Assembly (NCBI GenBank): GCA_026770025.1
Contig: JAMXDE010000018.1
Coordinates: 868,001-932,000 of the forward strand
Source: Craspedostauros australis
Taxonomy: Eukaryota; Bacillariophyta; Bacillariophyceae; Mastogloiales; Achnanthaceae
Reading direction: 5' to 3'
DNA: 64,000 nucleotides
Shown: positions 31,944 to 44,900 of the stretch, piece after piece
Position numbering within the stretch: the first letter of the stretch is position 1
Layout of the letters: every line of letters begins with the position of its first letter
Program-made: the position numbers and the translations under genes
Notes under the pieces: generated by a model
The model's database searches: none
The model's input: only the letters and a program-made list of their open reading frames with translations
What the model was told of the DNA's origin: nothing

Positions 31944-34664
31944 TCACTCATGTGTTGACGTGTTCGTGTCTCCTTTCCAGAATAGGAGCGGTTGCACCAA
32001 ATCCCAGAAGATTGATCTGGGAAGAAGCTTCGTGAGTACGTCTGCGACGTTCTGGTGTCCATGGATCTTCACGAAGTACATGATCCCTGCAGCGATGGCA
32101 GACCGAACTCGGTGGTAGGCGAGCGCGTTGTGCCGCTTGGTGAGGGTGCTGTTCGGGATGTTCGATGAAGAGAGAACACCTTGGTTGTCTCCAAACATCC
32201 AGCTTGGTCCGTCGATGGGGATGCCCATTTCACAGAGCGTGAGACGTAGAGATATGATCTGTTCAGTAGCCAGGCGTGCAGCCACGAACTCAGATCCGTA
32301 GGTTGCTGTCTCCACGGTTGACTGTCTCTTCGAGAACCAATCGATTGGTGTCTGATTTACGAGGTGGAGTATGCCAGTGGCAGACTTCCCGGACGCTCTG
32401 CAGTGCAGCAAGTTCGCATCCACAAAGGTGGTTGTCCTCATGGCCTTACCGCGTGGTGCAGGTGCATCTGATGGGAGTTCTTCTGTGGTGTCGCCGTACA
32501 CGGTGTACGCCCAATCCTGTTTTGGGGTATCGTAGTGATCTTCATGTTTGGGAATACCAGTGCGGAATCGGATGGATGCGTCAGGGTATTTTCGCAGGTA
32601 TCCATACACTTGCTTTGCTCGATCCAGGTGTCCCTTTCGTGGTGCAGATCGGAATCGGGAGAGCGTCATGACCGCGACATGGATATCGAATCGTCCAAGT
32701 GTGACACACCATTGGAGAGCTCCGATCAAAGACATGTACTGTCGTTTCTGGATCTCACCAAGCTCTGGGGTAATGTCGAGTTCAGGACTGTCGTCCTTGT
32801 CGAGGGGACTGCTCCGTTTGTGGGGTGGCCCATCAAACATGGTCTCGAAGTTGGTCAACATCCGCTTGATGTATGACCGAGCGCTGATGCGCATGGTTCC
32901 GTCTGTGTCTCGGCCGAAGTCAGCTCCCAAGTGGTATGAGACTGGGCCGACTCCCTTCAGCTTGTAACCGTACTGTGCCGTCAGCTGATCGAAGAAGGAT
33001 CGGGGATCTGCCATCACAGCCATCAGGTCGTCCACGTATACGCATACGTATTCCCAATGAGTGTTGGCGTCACGCATCCAGACGTCAGGATCTGCTCGGC
33101 ATTGAATGAATCCCATGTCTCGCAAGGTATCGGCCAGTGCCTCATGGAATCTGGCTCCGGATGTGCGTAGACCATACAGCGCCTTGATGATGGTGAACAT
33201 GTTGCCTGCCTTGTCTCCAAATTCTTCTCCTGCGATGAAGCATATCTTCTCTCTGGTGTACGCCTCGAGGTACGCGTTTCCGATGTCGCCTACCATGGTC
33301 TGTAGACCATTGGTTTCACCAGCTAGTAATGCGATTCGAAGGGATTGAAGACTCACGACTCCGGCGTAGGATGTATCTCCGCACGGATCTGTCAGATGTC
33401 CACCCGCAACACACCGGGCCTTGTGACGCAAGTCATGCTTGACTGCGTACACCCATTGGAGTCGGATCTTTTGGTATCCATCTGGCACTTCAGTCGTCTT
33501 TCCGAGAGACTTGAAGGTACCGTAACCAAAGAGTTGCTCCATCTCTGTTTGCTCTGCCCTTGCCCAGTTGTTGTTGCCATTCTTGGTATCCAGACGCATG
33601 GCTTCTTGGTGGTTGCGTGGCACCTGCACACCGAATTGGTAGATGGGTGTGTTGGTGTGTCGTTTGGACTTGGTCTTGGCAATGTGTGCTTGCCGTTTCA
33701 TGCGTCCTTGCCGTTCAGCAGTCTTCTTGAGACGCTTCCACCCTGGCTGTTCGAGAAGGTCATGCTTGCGTCCGTAGACAGCACACGACACAGGATCGTC
33801 TTGGATCATCAGCGAGAGCGGTTCTGTGGTCAAAGATCCATCATCCCATTGGACAATCACATTGTATTTGGATCCTTTGTATCGGTTGGAGGTTGGCACC
33901 AGAGGTCCTTCATGTCCTGTGATGCTGTGGAATCCCCACTTGGCGTCTTCTCCATTGGTGTTGCTGTCTGCCTGTTGTTCAATCAGGTCGGACAGTTCCA
34001 CATACGAGATGAGGTCGTTGACAGCTCCGTCGTCAATGGAAAGGAGCATCTTGATGCGTTGGTGGTTTGCGGCATCAGCATCGTTCACACGTTGGATGAC
34101 TTCTGCCTTGACTTGCTCACCATCACGATCATACACGAAGGTCTTTCCAATCAGTTCCTCAGGTGTGAAGTGCGGCACCTTGACGACTCCCCCGTCCGTC
34201 GCTCCTTTGTCGGCTCCATCAGAAGCGAAAAGAACGGCGTCTGAGAGGGAATGGACGACCGGGTCGGCAGTGGACTCGATGAAAGAGTCGTCTTGGAGCT
34301 CCCCATCAGCGGATGGGATCTCAGCCAAGCCGTCATCCTCCCCAGCGTCGGGCATGGGGAAGTCGGCACGAAGGTTGGACTCGGGTGGGAGGTCGGCAGC
34401 GCGGATAGCAGATCGCGGTAGGAGCTGCTGCGTCTCGTCGTCGAGCACCCAGTACGTCAGATCGTCGCCCTTGTGGAGACACGGACCCGCCCAGCGCCCC
34501 TTTCGCTCGCGAGACTGGCTGGGAAAGCCAGGTTTCTCGACTCGGTAGTACACTGGCTGCCACCAGTGGTAGCACATGAACTTGCTCACGTCGGGGCGAT
34601 GCCCGTAGGCAGCCTGCATTGGCGTGACGTTGCCAGCAGTTCATTGCGCCAGGTGGTTGAAGAG
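31944..34664 (-). CDS. Element A Gag-Pol polyprotein, C-terminal part: end of integrase, reverse transcriptase, RNase H
   Basis: Continues the frame of 51263-53941 after the B insertion; 907 codons including the stop. An in-frame TGA (34641-34643) interrupts it 7-9 codons in, followed by NVTPMQAAYGHRPDVS, the end of the integrase region. The copia-type reverse transcriptase (RVT_2) runs from WARAEQTEMEQL, with KHDLRHKARCVAGGHL, the catalytic motif CVYVDDLMAV (around 33030) and SYHLGADFG. RNase H follows with FVDANLL, ATYGSEFVAARLA and MFGDNQGVL, ending near the HGHQNVADVLTK motif. Apart from the TGA the domains look complete, consistent with a young insertion. TGA may derive from CGA by transition. 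Confidence 0.9.
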
Positions 34665-34670
34665 GACGAT
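34665..34670. repeat. Target-site duplication of element B (left copy, GACGAT)
   Basis: Six bases, repeated at 51263-51268. The duplication lies in the coding region of element A, and one copy removed restores A's frame. Confidence 0.9.
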
Positions 34671-35324
34671 TGTTGAGAAATCCGGGTAACCCAGCCTTAT
34701 TAGTTGTATCTGATTACCTATTCCTGTTGTTGCATTCTCAGAACTGTGAGCATAACATCTCCATCTCTTTCAATTCCATTGCCATAGCATGCATAATCCA
34801 TGGTAGTATCGTGAGATACTGCTGTATTCATCATGTCATGCAGCATGTACTTCATGTACATTTCATCATGCATCTCATCATGCACTTCATCGTGTATTTC
34901 GTTTCGCCCTGCATTCTTGCGGCAGGAGTCCACAGTCGTGCATCCATCTTGTCACAGGTTTCGTCTTGAAACCCGCGACACTTCTGAATCTTTCTGATGG
35001 TCCAAACCTGCGGCTTTTCTTGTCCGCAAGAGGGCGCATGCTTCGTTTCTCTTGATGGGGTGATCACAGACCTGTTGGTCATCGATGTTTCTCCCATGAC
35101 GTCGTCGTTTGATCTGTTGCGTTGTCATGGTTCTTCTTGTTAGAGGAGGACAGGCTTGTTGTCTTGTTACGACTGAGATCAGTCACGTTTGTCTTGAGTC
35201 ACGGGTCGAGTCACGTATGTGATGAGTCTCGGGTTTGAGTCACGGATGTGAGTCACGGATGATGTTATTGGGAGGTGCGGCAATCATGGGTATCTTGGTA
35301 AAAGCGTACCCTCGATTCCTGACA
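34671..35324 (-). repeat. 3' LTR of element B
   Basis: 654 bp, TGTTGAG..CCTGACA on the plus strand, matching 50609-51262. It contains a short array of ATCATGCA-type repeats (about 34845-34885) and repeated GAGTCACG motifs (about 35195-35260). Confidence 0.95.
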
Positions 35325-35406
35325 CCCTTCCATTGTCGCATCGACAATATATCATTCTGACTTCATACTCCCTTGACTCTCATCACCATTACTTCTCTCT
35401 CTTTCT

Positions 35407-36997
35407 TCACCTTTCTTTGACTCCCATCACCAATCTCATTCTCATCATTAATCCATTGGGAATCGCAATTGGATGATGTGGCCCTTGTGTCCTCAACCCG
35501 ATGTTGTTCATCAGTTGAGTCTGGAAGCGGATCTCATTTCTGGCCTCCAATAGTGCAACGTGCTCAGCCTCCATTGAGCTCAGTGTCACACTGTGCTGTG
35601 CCCTTCGATCTCCAGATGATCGGCACTCCTTGTAGTAGGACGATGTGTCCTCCCATACTGATGCGATTGTCCTTGTCACCACCGAACTCGTTGTCGGTGT
35701 AGATCACAATCTTCCATGCATCGTTCTCGAATGGACTTGACTTCATCCGTGGTCCATATTCTCTCGTGTCCGACATGCACTTCATGATCCTCAGCATTTC
35801 CTTGTATGCTGCAGCCGTTGGTCCATCCAACACCTTGGTCAGTTCGCGTGTTGCGTTGGCGATGCCGGGTTGCGAGTGCTTCATTTGATATAGCAGCATA
35901 CCTACTCCACTTCGGTATCTGCTGTGTCGGTCTTTGTCCACCTTGGGCGAATCGCTATCCCTTTTGGATGCCTTGCCCTGGTGTTCCTGGTGTACCATAC
36001 TGTTGCAGCTTCATCACGTTGTCCTTGAATGTGATGATGACGTTCTTGATGATGTGCGGTTGGCTCATCCAGCAGCTCGTCTTGTCGCGGTTGGATACGA
36101 TCTTGCAGCTGATGTAGTCTTCCTGATCATCCTCCACCTTGGTATCGAACCGCTCTGCTTTGATGTCTCCCTTGGGTTTCTTCAACTCCTGTTCGTCCTC
36201 GATGCATAGGCAGTCGCCGACGTAGGTTCCAATCAATAGCAGTCTCCCTTCCTGATTCCGAATCAGAAGGCATGGATCAACTTGGCTTGGTCCGAATCCC
36301 AATTTGAGTAGGATGTCGACCAGCTTCTTCCATTGTCGTGCCCTTTGCATGATTCCGTTGATCGTCTTCTTGAGCAACAGTCATTCGCTCTCACCATGCT
36401 CCATGCCCTTCTGGCAAAGCATGTATACCTCCTCTTCGAGATCTCCATGTAGAAATGCTGTCTCAAGGTTGATAGTGATGCTGTCCAATGTTCAGTAGCA
36501 TCTTCATTGTGAGCATTCCGCAGTAGGTTGCGTCATGCATCATGGGTTAGTTGCGTTGAGAAGTCTATTCCTGCGATCTGCGAGTATCCGCATGCCACAA
36601 GTCTGGTGCGGAACATGCCATTCCTCTTCTCCTTGAAGGCCCACTTGGTCTTCACGCATCGCCAATCCTTCGGCATCTGGTCCTTCTTGATCTTCTGCCA
36701 GACTCCTCGTCTGACCATGTCGTAGGACCCCTTATTGATGGCATCTCGCCATTCCTTTCGCTTTGCTGGATCCACATGATCCCAGTATTCTTCAAATGTG
36801 GTGAGGTCCAGCATCATAGTCGTGTATGCATGCTTCGGACGTCTCATACCCTCTCTCGCGGTTGCTGAGGTCTGCTCTGCTTCCTCAGCTGACTCACCAC
36901 CTCCGCTGTTTGAGTCTGAGTCGGAGTGGTGTTCTGGCGTGTTGTTGTGCGGTGCCAAGCCGCGTGGCATCCGTGGCATCTTCGCCACTGGTCTCAT
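35407..36997 (-). pseudogene. Element B reverse transcriptase/RNase H remnant
   Basis: Pieces in several frames read in order from 36997 down to 35407. First come DLTTFEEYWDHVDPAKRKEW and WQKIKKDQMPKDWRCVKTKW (start of copia RVT_2). Next is LIGTYVGDCLCIED, where the catalytic YVDD is YVGD. Then RSGVGMLLYQMKHSQPGIAN, and finally VTLSSMEAEHVALLEARNEI of RNase H. Frameshifts occur near 36380-36530, 35955-36000 and 35560-35680, and the distal RNase H is lost. It cannot encode an active enzyme. Confidence 0.85.
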
Positions 36998-38480
36998 GGG
37001 AGAGTACTCGAGGTCCGTGCCTTCAGCAGCTTGCCTCCAAGTCGCTCATACTTCGTCCCTTCTGCTGGTCAGGATCCACATGATCCTATCATTCCTTAGG
37101 CGCATATACACTCGGCATCATTCCAGTGTTGATGTGCACAAATCTCTCTCGCCGTCGCGTTCGCTCTCAACATCCTGACTCGAAGCGATGAAGTCGACCA
37201 CTCTCATCCTTCATTGGATAGCATCGATCCTCATACCTGCGACGTTGTTGTTGATGATTGACCCGTCTGTTTCGAAGTTGGGTCCGTCTCTTGCAACTGG
37301 AGCGGTCATTGTCTCCTGTGCAATTGCGTAGCCATCGTCATCTCCTGATTCTGATGCTTCGTTCGTCACCCTCGTTGGGTGTTGGCATATTGTGATAAGC
37401 TGCCAGCTCTGTCGTCGTGTTGCCTTGCAACCATGTTGTCGATCGCCTTCATCCTCTTCTGGATAGCATCAATTCATTATGCTGCAGCTTCTTCGTCATG
37501 GGAGTTGTTGGTGGCCTCCTGCCATTCATCCTCCATTCATCTGAGGTTCCTCCCTTCCGGCTCTGTCATTGGATTCTTCATCTGACATGCCCGCGTCTCT
37601 CTCATTGATCGCATATCGATGCGTCTTGACTCACTGTATCTGAAATCCGCCGTTCATGGTTCGCGCTCTCATAGCTGTGTCCTTTCCAGATCCGAGTCTC
37701 TCTCGTCGATTTCATTCTCATCGCACACCGATCTCATATCTGTGCTTGTGGTATCTCGCCGATCATTCGGCGTCCGGTTCCTCTTGATCTTCTGCCATGC
37801 TCATGCTGTGGCCTTATCACTGAACCGTTCCATCGTGGCCTCCCGCCATTCATTGCTCTTCTTGGGATCCATATAACCCCGTCATTCGTCAATTGTGGTT
37901 GGATCCAGCATCATTGCGTCATTTGCTTGCTCGGATCCCTCTCTGTTATGTTGATAGTTCAATGCTTGGTTCACAGTGATGAAGTCACCCAAGCTCATCC
38001 TCTCATGAGTGGTGTCATTCATCATACCTGCGATATCTCTGTTGAATGTTGACCCATCAATATGAAAGCTAGGTCCTCCTGTCGCCGGTGGTGTGGTAGT
38101 TGTCTCTTGAGTGGTCTCATAACCCTCATTATCCTCTGATTCTCATTCTCCACTTGATCCAAGGTCTCGCTCCTCCTTCGGATGGGCGTATAATTGTACC
38201 CTGCGAGAGCACTCAGCATCCTCGGCATGCGCGCAACAGGTTCTGCGATTGGGACCGTGTTTGGTTCACCTTCGACCATATCGTATCGTCCCGTCTCATC
38301 GTCCCTTCCGGATTCATCGTCGTCGTCATCGTACGATTCATTGTCCCCTTGGGTAGGGAGCAAGTCATCTTGCCCACGAGCAGCGTCTTCTGTATCTATA
38401 TCTTCTCCGGCTCTTCTGCTCTGAATAGCGTCGTCGGTCTCCATGCTTCGGATGGTATCCGCACGTCGCTCCCAAGTCAC
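36998..38480 (-). repeat. Degenerate tandem duplications of the element B pre-RT region
   Basis: Segments resembling 36533-36997 recur: 37780-37920 repeats the part giving IKK..W and the LDLTTF region, and 38200-38260 repeats PVAKMPRMPR as PVARMPRML. The stretch 37215-37370 also resembles 38020-38150 (shared catacctgcg.., ..gttgacc.., ..cctctgattct). Spacing is about 0.8 kb. All copies are too decayed to translate as one protein. Confidence 0.6.
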
Positions 38481-41121
38481 TCATCTATTTGGGGAAACCG
38501 TCCCCAATGTAGAGTTGTCATTTCCCAGGTCTATCAGTACTGGCCTGTTGGCGTTCTTAATACTCTCGAATCACCCATTTGACTGATCCATCCATGTCAT
38601 GTCTCTCATGATTAGGATTCTGGTCGTTGCCAGATTCATCATGCGGTGCATACCGCTTGCGTGCGACCCATGTATCCAATCAGCATCTGTTGGATCGGGG
38701 TGGCGCTATTGTTTTACAGCATATCGTTGATTGCGTACGCGTTGCGAATCACATTGAGTGTGCTCCGCACGCCAATCTCACGCATCATCTAGTGCAACGC
38801 GCGTGTGTACACGCACCTGCACGGTCAACTTTCGAAGTCATCGATCGCATCATAGTAGATCGTCGAAGACTCGAAGTGCACATCGTTGGCAAACATCATG
38901 TTGCTCAACGGATATCGAACCGAGAGGCAGATCGGATCTGCATCCATGAGCAGTCCTCTGCACTCCTCCCTTTCCGCTTTGGTCCATGGGATCGCTCCTC
39001 TTGGACCGTCCGGAATCTGAATAGAGAATGGGATCTCTGGGTAGTCCATGCACCATGCATTCGATGGTCCACGCTTAGAGCGACGGACGCCATGTGCATT
39101 ATTCATGTCCCAGTGCGACGCCTCATCAATCTTCCTGTCGAGGAAGCTCCGAATTGTAGTGAGATGTTGTACCGGCTCTTGGATAGCTCGGTCAGTCTCC
39201 TCGTCCGCGTTCACTCCATTCAATTCCGTTTCGATCTCGTCTGCGCCCACTTTACTTGATACGCCTTCGTAGTACTTGGCATCCTCCTTGTTGTCATTGG
39301 CGCTGCCGTCTTCCTCTTCATTCTCGGATGGAGAGAGTTCTCGGTCGATCAACTCCTCGTGGTCGTTCGCAGACCTGTAGTAGCCATGCACTCCTGAAGT
39401 GTACTCGGCTGTCTCCTCCCTGGTCCACTCGTAGTCGTTGACTGGTGTTCTGCTGTTGAACTCGCAGACGCCGTCGTTGACGATTGTTGCAAGAGCAACG
39501 TTGATCAAGATCGCGTGGTCGTCGCGCATCATCGCGTGGTTTCCTGTGGTCACATTGTTGTTTTGTTGTTCGCGATTTCGGTGATGGCCACTAATTTCGC
39601 GTTGGTCATCGCGCATCATCGCGTGGTTTCGGATGGTCACATTTTTGATTTGCTGTTCGCGATGTCGGCGATGGTCACAAATTTCGCCTCGGTCACATTT
39701 TTGATGTCGACCGCGTTTTCGTTGATGGCTGCGCACATCGACTCGTCAATGATGAGAGCGATGTCCTCCATCTTGTCAATCATGACGTTGGTCTACTCGG
39801 CCTCCTGCATTTCAGCCATTGTTTGTCATCGCGGTTGCTCTGCCTCTTGGCATCACCGCTATTCTTGCTTTTGCCTTTCGTTGTTGGCAAGCGTTGACCC
39901 GTCATCTCACTGTCGTGGACATCGCAGTTAGGACTGTTACTCCCGAACCGATCGATCCGTAGTCAGTATCATCTCTCTCTCGCTGCTGTTGCCTTGTGCG
40001 CACTTATAACCGTTTTGGATACGGTGGCGGTCGTCGATGAGGCTCACAGCTTCATGGATGTCTTGAATCATCATCTTCATTGATGGCAAGGATACCTCCT
40101 GTTCCTCGTCTTTCGTCTTGAGCTTGGGAATGAAGCGATGTGGGACCTCCTGTCCAGCTTGTCGCAGCGATGTCCCTTCTCACCGAAGCACACACTTCCT
40201 GTGTTGCTATTGATTGTTGTTGTCGCCAATTCATGGCTGGTAGGTTACATCCTTACCTCCTTGATCATATCGCAGTAGGAATTGCAGCCAGCACTCGAGC
40301 TCTGTATCACACGATGGCCAACAGTGCCACGTGATCATCTCGATGCTTCCATTGCTGCTCCTCGCATCACACTTGATGTGATGACAACGATGGGCCATGC
40401 CCATGCCTGCATATATCTTATTTGTTCTTTATCATATCCTTCCTTTCTGCATGCTTAAGCTCGATGCGTCGCACATGCCATGTGCACGGACAATCCGCAT
40501 CAGCGATCTACGTTGCTCCTCATCCATCTCGGCTTCGATGTCGACCGAGTGGTTCCGAGGCAGCTCCGCGCCTTGCAGGGGTAGGTAGGAAGCTCTCACC
40601 ACTTCCTCGATTGCATCTCATTGAGCTCCATCAGCTATCTCGCCTTCATGGCGCAGTCTGCTGAGTCTGATGCGTCCGAGAGCGTCGCCTGCTGCGTTCA
40701 AATCTCTTCTCTTGCGCAGCTTGCTCTCGTGCTCCAACATAGCCGTGAAGGTCTCCATGTGCCTCCCTTGACTTCATGGTCGCATGACCATGGACAGTTC
40801 TTCCAATGCATGTGTTGAGCGCCTCCTTGCTTCCAGCAGTACATGCAGTGCTTGTGCTTACCTCAGCTGCGGTCTCCACTCTGCTGGTGGACTCGCGGTG
40901 GTGCTCGACTCGATCATCATCATCTCGACGTCGTCGTTCGTGTGTGGGTTGCCATGGCGGTCTGTTGGCAAGGAGCATCATGCTCCAGAGCGTCCTGCTC
41001 TCCTCTCTCTTGACACAGGGGACCATTACTTGTGATAGTCTTGGGTGTAGTTGATGGCCATGTCGACGATGGTGATGTTGGCTAGTGTTGGTGGTGGTGG
41101 TGGAAACGTTGGATTTCAATC
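38481..41121 (-). other. Non-coding or decayed interior of element B
   Basis: About 2.6 kb. The only sizeable frame is 38825-39736 (minus, about 300 codons, acidic middle section, no recognised domain), which may be a remnant of the B polyprotein. The interval 38481-38824 and 39737-41121 contain only short ORFs. Confidence 0.45.
39523..39715 (-). repeat. 87-bp tandem repeat inside element B
   Basis: Two near-complete copies and a partial third of a unit beginning CGCGCATCATCGCGTGGT (39523 and 39610). It is translated in the 38825-39736 frame as repeated NHAMMRDD and HHRNREQQ-like blocks. Confidence 0.75.
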
Positions 41122-41126
41122 ATAAC
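41122..41126. repeat. Target-site duplication of element C (left copy, ATAAC)
   Basis: ATAAC is repeated at 50593-50597 directly after the other LTR of C. Confidence 0.85.
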
Positions 41127-41886
41127 AGCGAGAATAGAGGGCAAATGAAGTCCGGTTGTGTTCGGCTTTGCCTTCCAGTGTCGGACTTTGGCAGGTCAAA
41201 AGGGGAAGTGAAACTGCCAACGTCAGCGCGGTTAAACGTAGTGTGACCACGAACGTAGATGAGACGATTGAGAATGTGTTTTGAGTTGATTTGGTGGTTG
41301 TAAAGCTTGAGTTTTGTAAGATTGTTGTTTTTATGAGATTGTTTTGGTTGAAGGTTGGAGAGGAAAACGAGATGGGCTGGTCATCACACTGCTCTGCTGT
41401 TGGTTGTCGCTGTTCATGGTCTTGTACATTTGAAAAATTGCTCCACAATCCCCAGGCGATGAAACCACGATGCTTCATCGCTCTTGGCAGGTTTGAGAGC
41501 TGATTCTCCAATTGTTGGAGTGAAGGTGCGAGTGTTCCATGTCTTAGTCTTGTTCCAATTTTGCAGGATAGTCTTGCTTTTGATCCAAGACCGGCACATC
41601 CTGCATGGAAGATGTCAGTTTCATACATATGTAATCTTGGAACACATGGCAAAGAGGCAAGTGAGAAGCATCAACTGTGCATGCAGGATGAGCCATGCAC
41701 TTGTATTCTTGCAGACAGATGCCTTCACATATGTAGTCTCTTTTGGAGGTAGAGTGCCTGTCCATTTGTTGCTCAATCGTGTGTACTGGTGGTAGTACAG
41801 ACAATTCGGTCACCGGTCAATGGGGGCATGAAGGGAAAATACCAATTTTCAGCAATGTTTCAGTGACATCATGGTATATTGCAACT
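41127..41886 (-). repeat. 3' LTR of element C
   Basis: 760 bp, AGCGAGAATAG..TTGCAACT on the plus strand. No difference from 49833-50592 seen. Confidence 0.94.
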
Positions 41887-41895
41887 CTCCCTCTC
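41887..41895 (-). promoter_or_regulatory. Polypurine tract of element C
   Basis: Minus-strand GAGAGGGAG directly before the LTR end AGTTGC. The same tract abuts the LTR of element E. Confidence 0.8.
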
Positions 41896-41953
41896 GACAA
41901 GCAATGGGACCCGTATCGTGAAAAACCTCTTCTTCTTCAAACCATCTCACCGT

Positions 41954-44900
41954 TTACCATCCCATGAGCAATTTGCGAAGAGACTCAAATATCTCCCGCA
42001 CTGAGCCCTTGGTAAAGATGTCGGCGATTTGTTCTGCGGATGCCACGCGCTGGATCTTGATGAAGCCCTCCTTCACCCAGTACCAGAAGAAATGCCACTT
42101 CACAAGAAAGTGCTTGGTGCGATTTGTGATGTGATGCTTCGTTGCGAGTGAGATACACGCATTGTTGTCTTCAAACACGGTGCACTGGAGATGCGTGAGC
42201 AACTCCTGCTTGAGTCCGGTGCGGGCGGCGACCTCCCGAATGAGCTGTTGTAGTGGAATGAGGGCTCGCATTGCCATTGATAGCGCAGCATATTCGGCCT
42301 CAGTTGTAGAGAGAGCTATCTCGGTCTGCAGCTTGGACCGCCAGATTAGAGGACATCCTCCAAGGATAATGATGTATCCAGTACGCGACTTGACTGATGT
42401 AGGATTATCGTCGGGCTCTCGATGATGTAGCCCAGCAAAATCAGCATCGACGTAGCATTGCAGGTCCAGCTTGCCAGATGGCCGGATGATGGTGCCTTGT
42501 GCCTTGGTTCGCGCAAGGTACCGCACGATGGTCTTAAGCGCCCTGGCGTGGGATTGCTTGGGAGAGTGGCTGAAGCGTGCTGCTTGGGACACAGCAAACG
42601 CAATGTCTGGCCTTGTGTTGGTTGCCAAGTACAGCAGCATACCGATGATAGACCGATAGTTCCAAGATTCCTTCATCGCTTCTCCATCCGGATCACTACC
42701 AAGAGCTGCTTTGGTAGCAGGAATCCAGTTTGGGTTGCACGCTTCCATTCCAGTTGCCGCGATGATCTTATCGATCAGTCCTTGCTGAGACATGTGGATC
42801 GATCCGTCGCGGTTCTTATCCAGTTTGATTCCAAGGAACTCGTTGAACGTTCCTTCCTTGGTCAGCTCGAAGCCGCGTCTGGTCATTGACTGGATGAAAT
42901 CGTCGATGTCCTTCTCGTGTGGTGCTGCAATGCCTGCGTCGTCCACATATAGTGCCAGCATCATCCCAGGGCGCAAGAACAGACAGGGGTCCTGCTCGCT
43001 GGCCTTGAACCCTTCAGCTGTTAGTGCTCGCAGTAGGTGCTCATGCCAGAGCCGAGGGGCCACTGTCAAGCCATATAGGCTCTTTCGGAGCTTGAGACAT
43101 ACATTGGGTCCGTTGGTTGACCGAAAGCCCCGAGGTAGGTGGATGTAGATGTCTCGATGGATGGCGGCTTGGACGAAGGCGCTCACAAAGTCGATTGACA
43201 CAGTGACCCATCCAAGGAGAATTGCAGTGATTAGGAAGACGCGGACCGACGGCCAAGCGACCACAGGAGCAAGAGTGGATTCCGTTTCGTCCACAAGGTC
43301 GCCTCGAACGCAGAACCTGGCCTTGTGCTTCTTGATGGATCCGTCAGGTCGGCGCTTGCGACGGAACACCCAGGTACCCGGTGCAATCTTGCCAACTGCT
43401 TCGGCCTTGCTGACCTCGACCCATGTGCCCTTGGAGACCAAGTCTGTGACTTCTTTCTTGGCTGCTTCCATCCATTTCTCTCTGTCTTCGTCCTTCATAG
43501 CTTCATCAAAGGAAAGGGTGTCGGGGTCTGTTGGTGATGCTTTGAAGCTGCTCGGTCCCTCGCTCAGCTCCAGGTGGCCGTTAGACATCAGGAAGACGGC
43601 TTCGGATCCTGAGATGGATCTGCCAGATGGGTCGGATTCGCCGTCCTCATTCATCGTCAGAAACGCATATTCCTCTGCTCCGTTGGTGTCGCAGGCGGTC
43701 ATGGATGGATCTGCGAGCTGCGGGATGGAGTCGATCCACAGGCATTGCTCAACGTCATCTGGATCATGGTCGCTGGTGTCTTGTTCAGCGGAATCGGGCA
43801 TGTTGCTGTCGGGGTTGTCACTGGACCTGGAGGCATTGGATTGGGAGTTCTCTTCGCCATTGGGAGAGACTCGAGGCAGCCCTTCCGGAGGATCTATATT
43901 GTGGCCTGCAGCTACCTGAGTCCACCAGTCTCTGAGCTCATCAAAGTCGAAGTTGGTTGAGTATGCGTCAAGTCCGTAGTGCTCAATGATGTGAAGCGCG
44001 GTGAGGAGATTTGCGAGTTGATCGATCTCATTTTGCAAGTCCTGAGGCAGAGCGAACTCCTCTTCCTGTTGGTCGTCTCTCCTGTCTGGATCTCTCCCAT
44101 CGTCTTGTACAGCCATGTGCACCATGATTCGATCTCCTCCTTCATCGATATCATCATTGTCGCTCCAGTCTTGCTGCAGCAAGCGACCATGTACTGCGTA
44201 GATGGTTTCAGACATGTCTGCGATCTGCCAGCGAAAGTGGTTGTCCGGCGAGTCGTAGAGAGCCAAAGTGGAGAGTGCAGTCCTGATCATATCGCAGGCA
44301 GCTTCTTCAGCGGCAGTCAAGCGGGCTCTGGCATTGCTGTCCACTTGTGCGATGTGTGGATTGATACGTCCACAGGAGTCCTGTTTGAGTTTTTCAAGCT
44401 CGGACATGGAAGTTGTCATGTGGATTGCTGCTTCCTCAATGCTGTGCAGTGGTTCAGTGATTGGGCTGTTGCTTCCATTGGCTCCTTTCAGGAGTTCAAT
44501 CGCTGAGAGAATCGAGCTTGACAAGTGGGCGGCCGTCACAGCATCAATGGATGGTGAGGTCTGGTGAATTGGTTGGCAGACGAAGGCCTGAGCCATGCCA
44601 CCCATCTGGCTGTATTCAAGGCGTTGTGGAGGAGCTCTCTTTCTGGGGTTGGATCGTCTTGCTTCAATCCGTGCCGATCGACGGACTGGTTGCTGCTGTC
44701 GATTTCGTCTGCGACGCTCCCTCTGTTGAGGTGCTGGGTTCGATGCAATTGGAGATGTTTCTGGCTGAGCCTTCGCTGAGCTAGCATCAGGTGTCTCCAC
44801 GCTGGGTCTGTCATGGTCCATGGTGTCCTGATCGTCAGATGGGAGTGGTATGTTGTCGTTGTCGTCACCCTTGTCGTCATGAGCAGCCTCCCTGCGCGAT

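Noticed and set aside
33345-34244. 299-codon plus-strand frame
   Set aside because: Antisense of the element A Pol region; no family resemblance.
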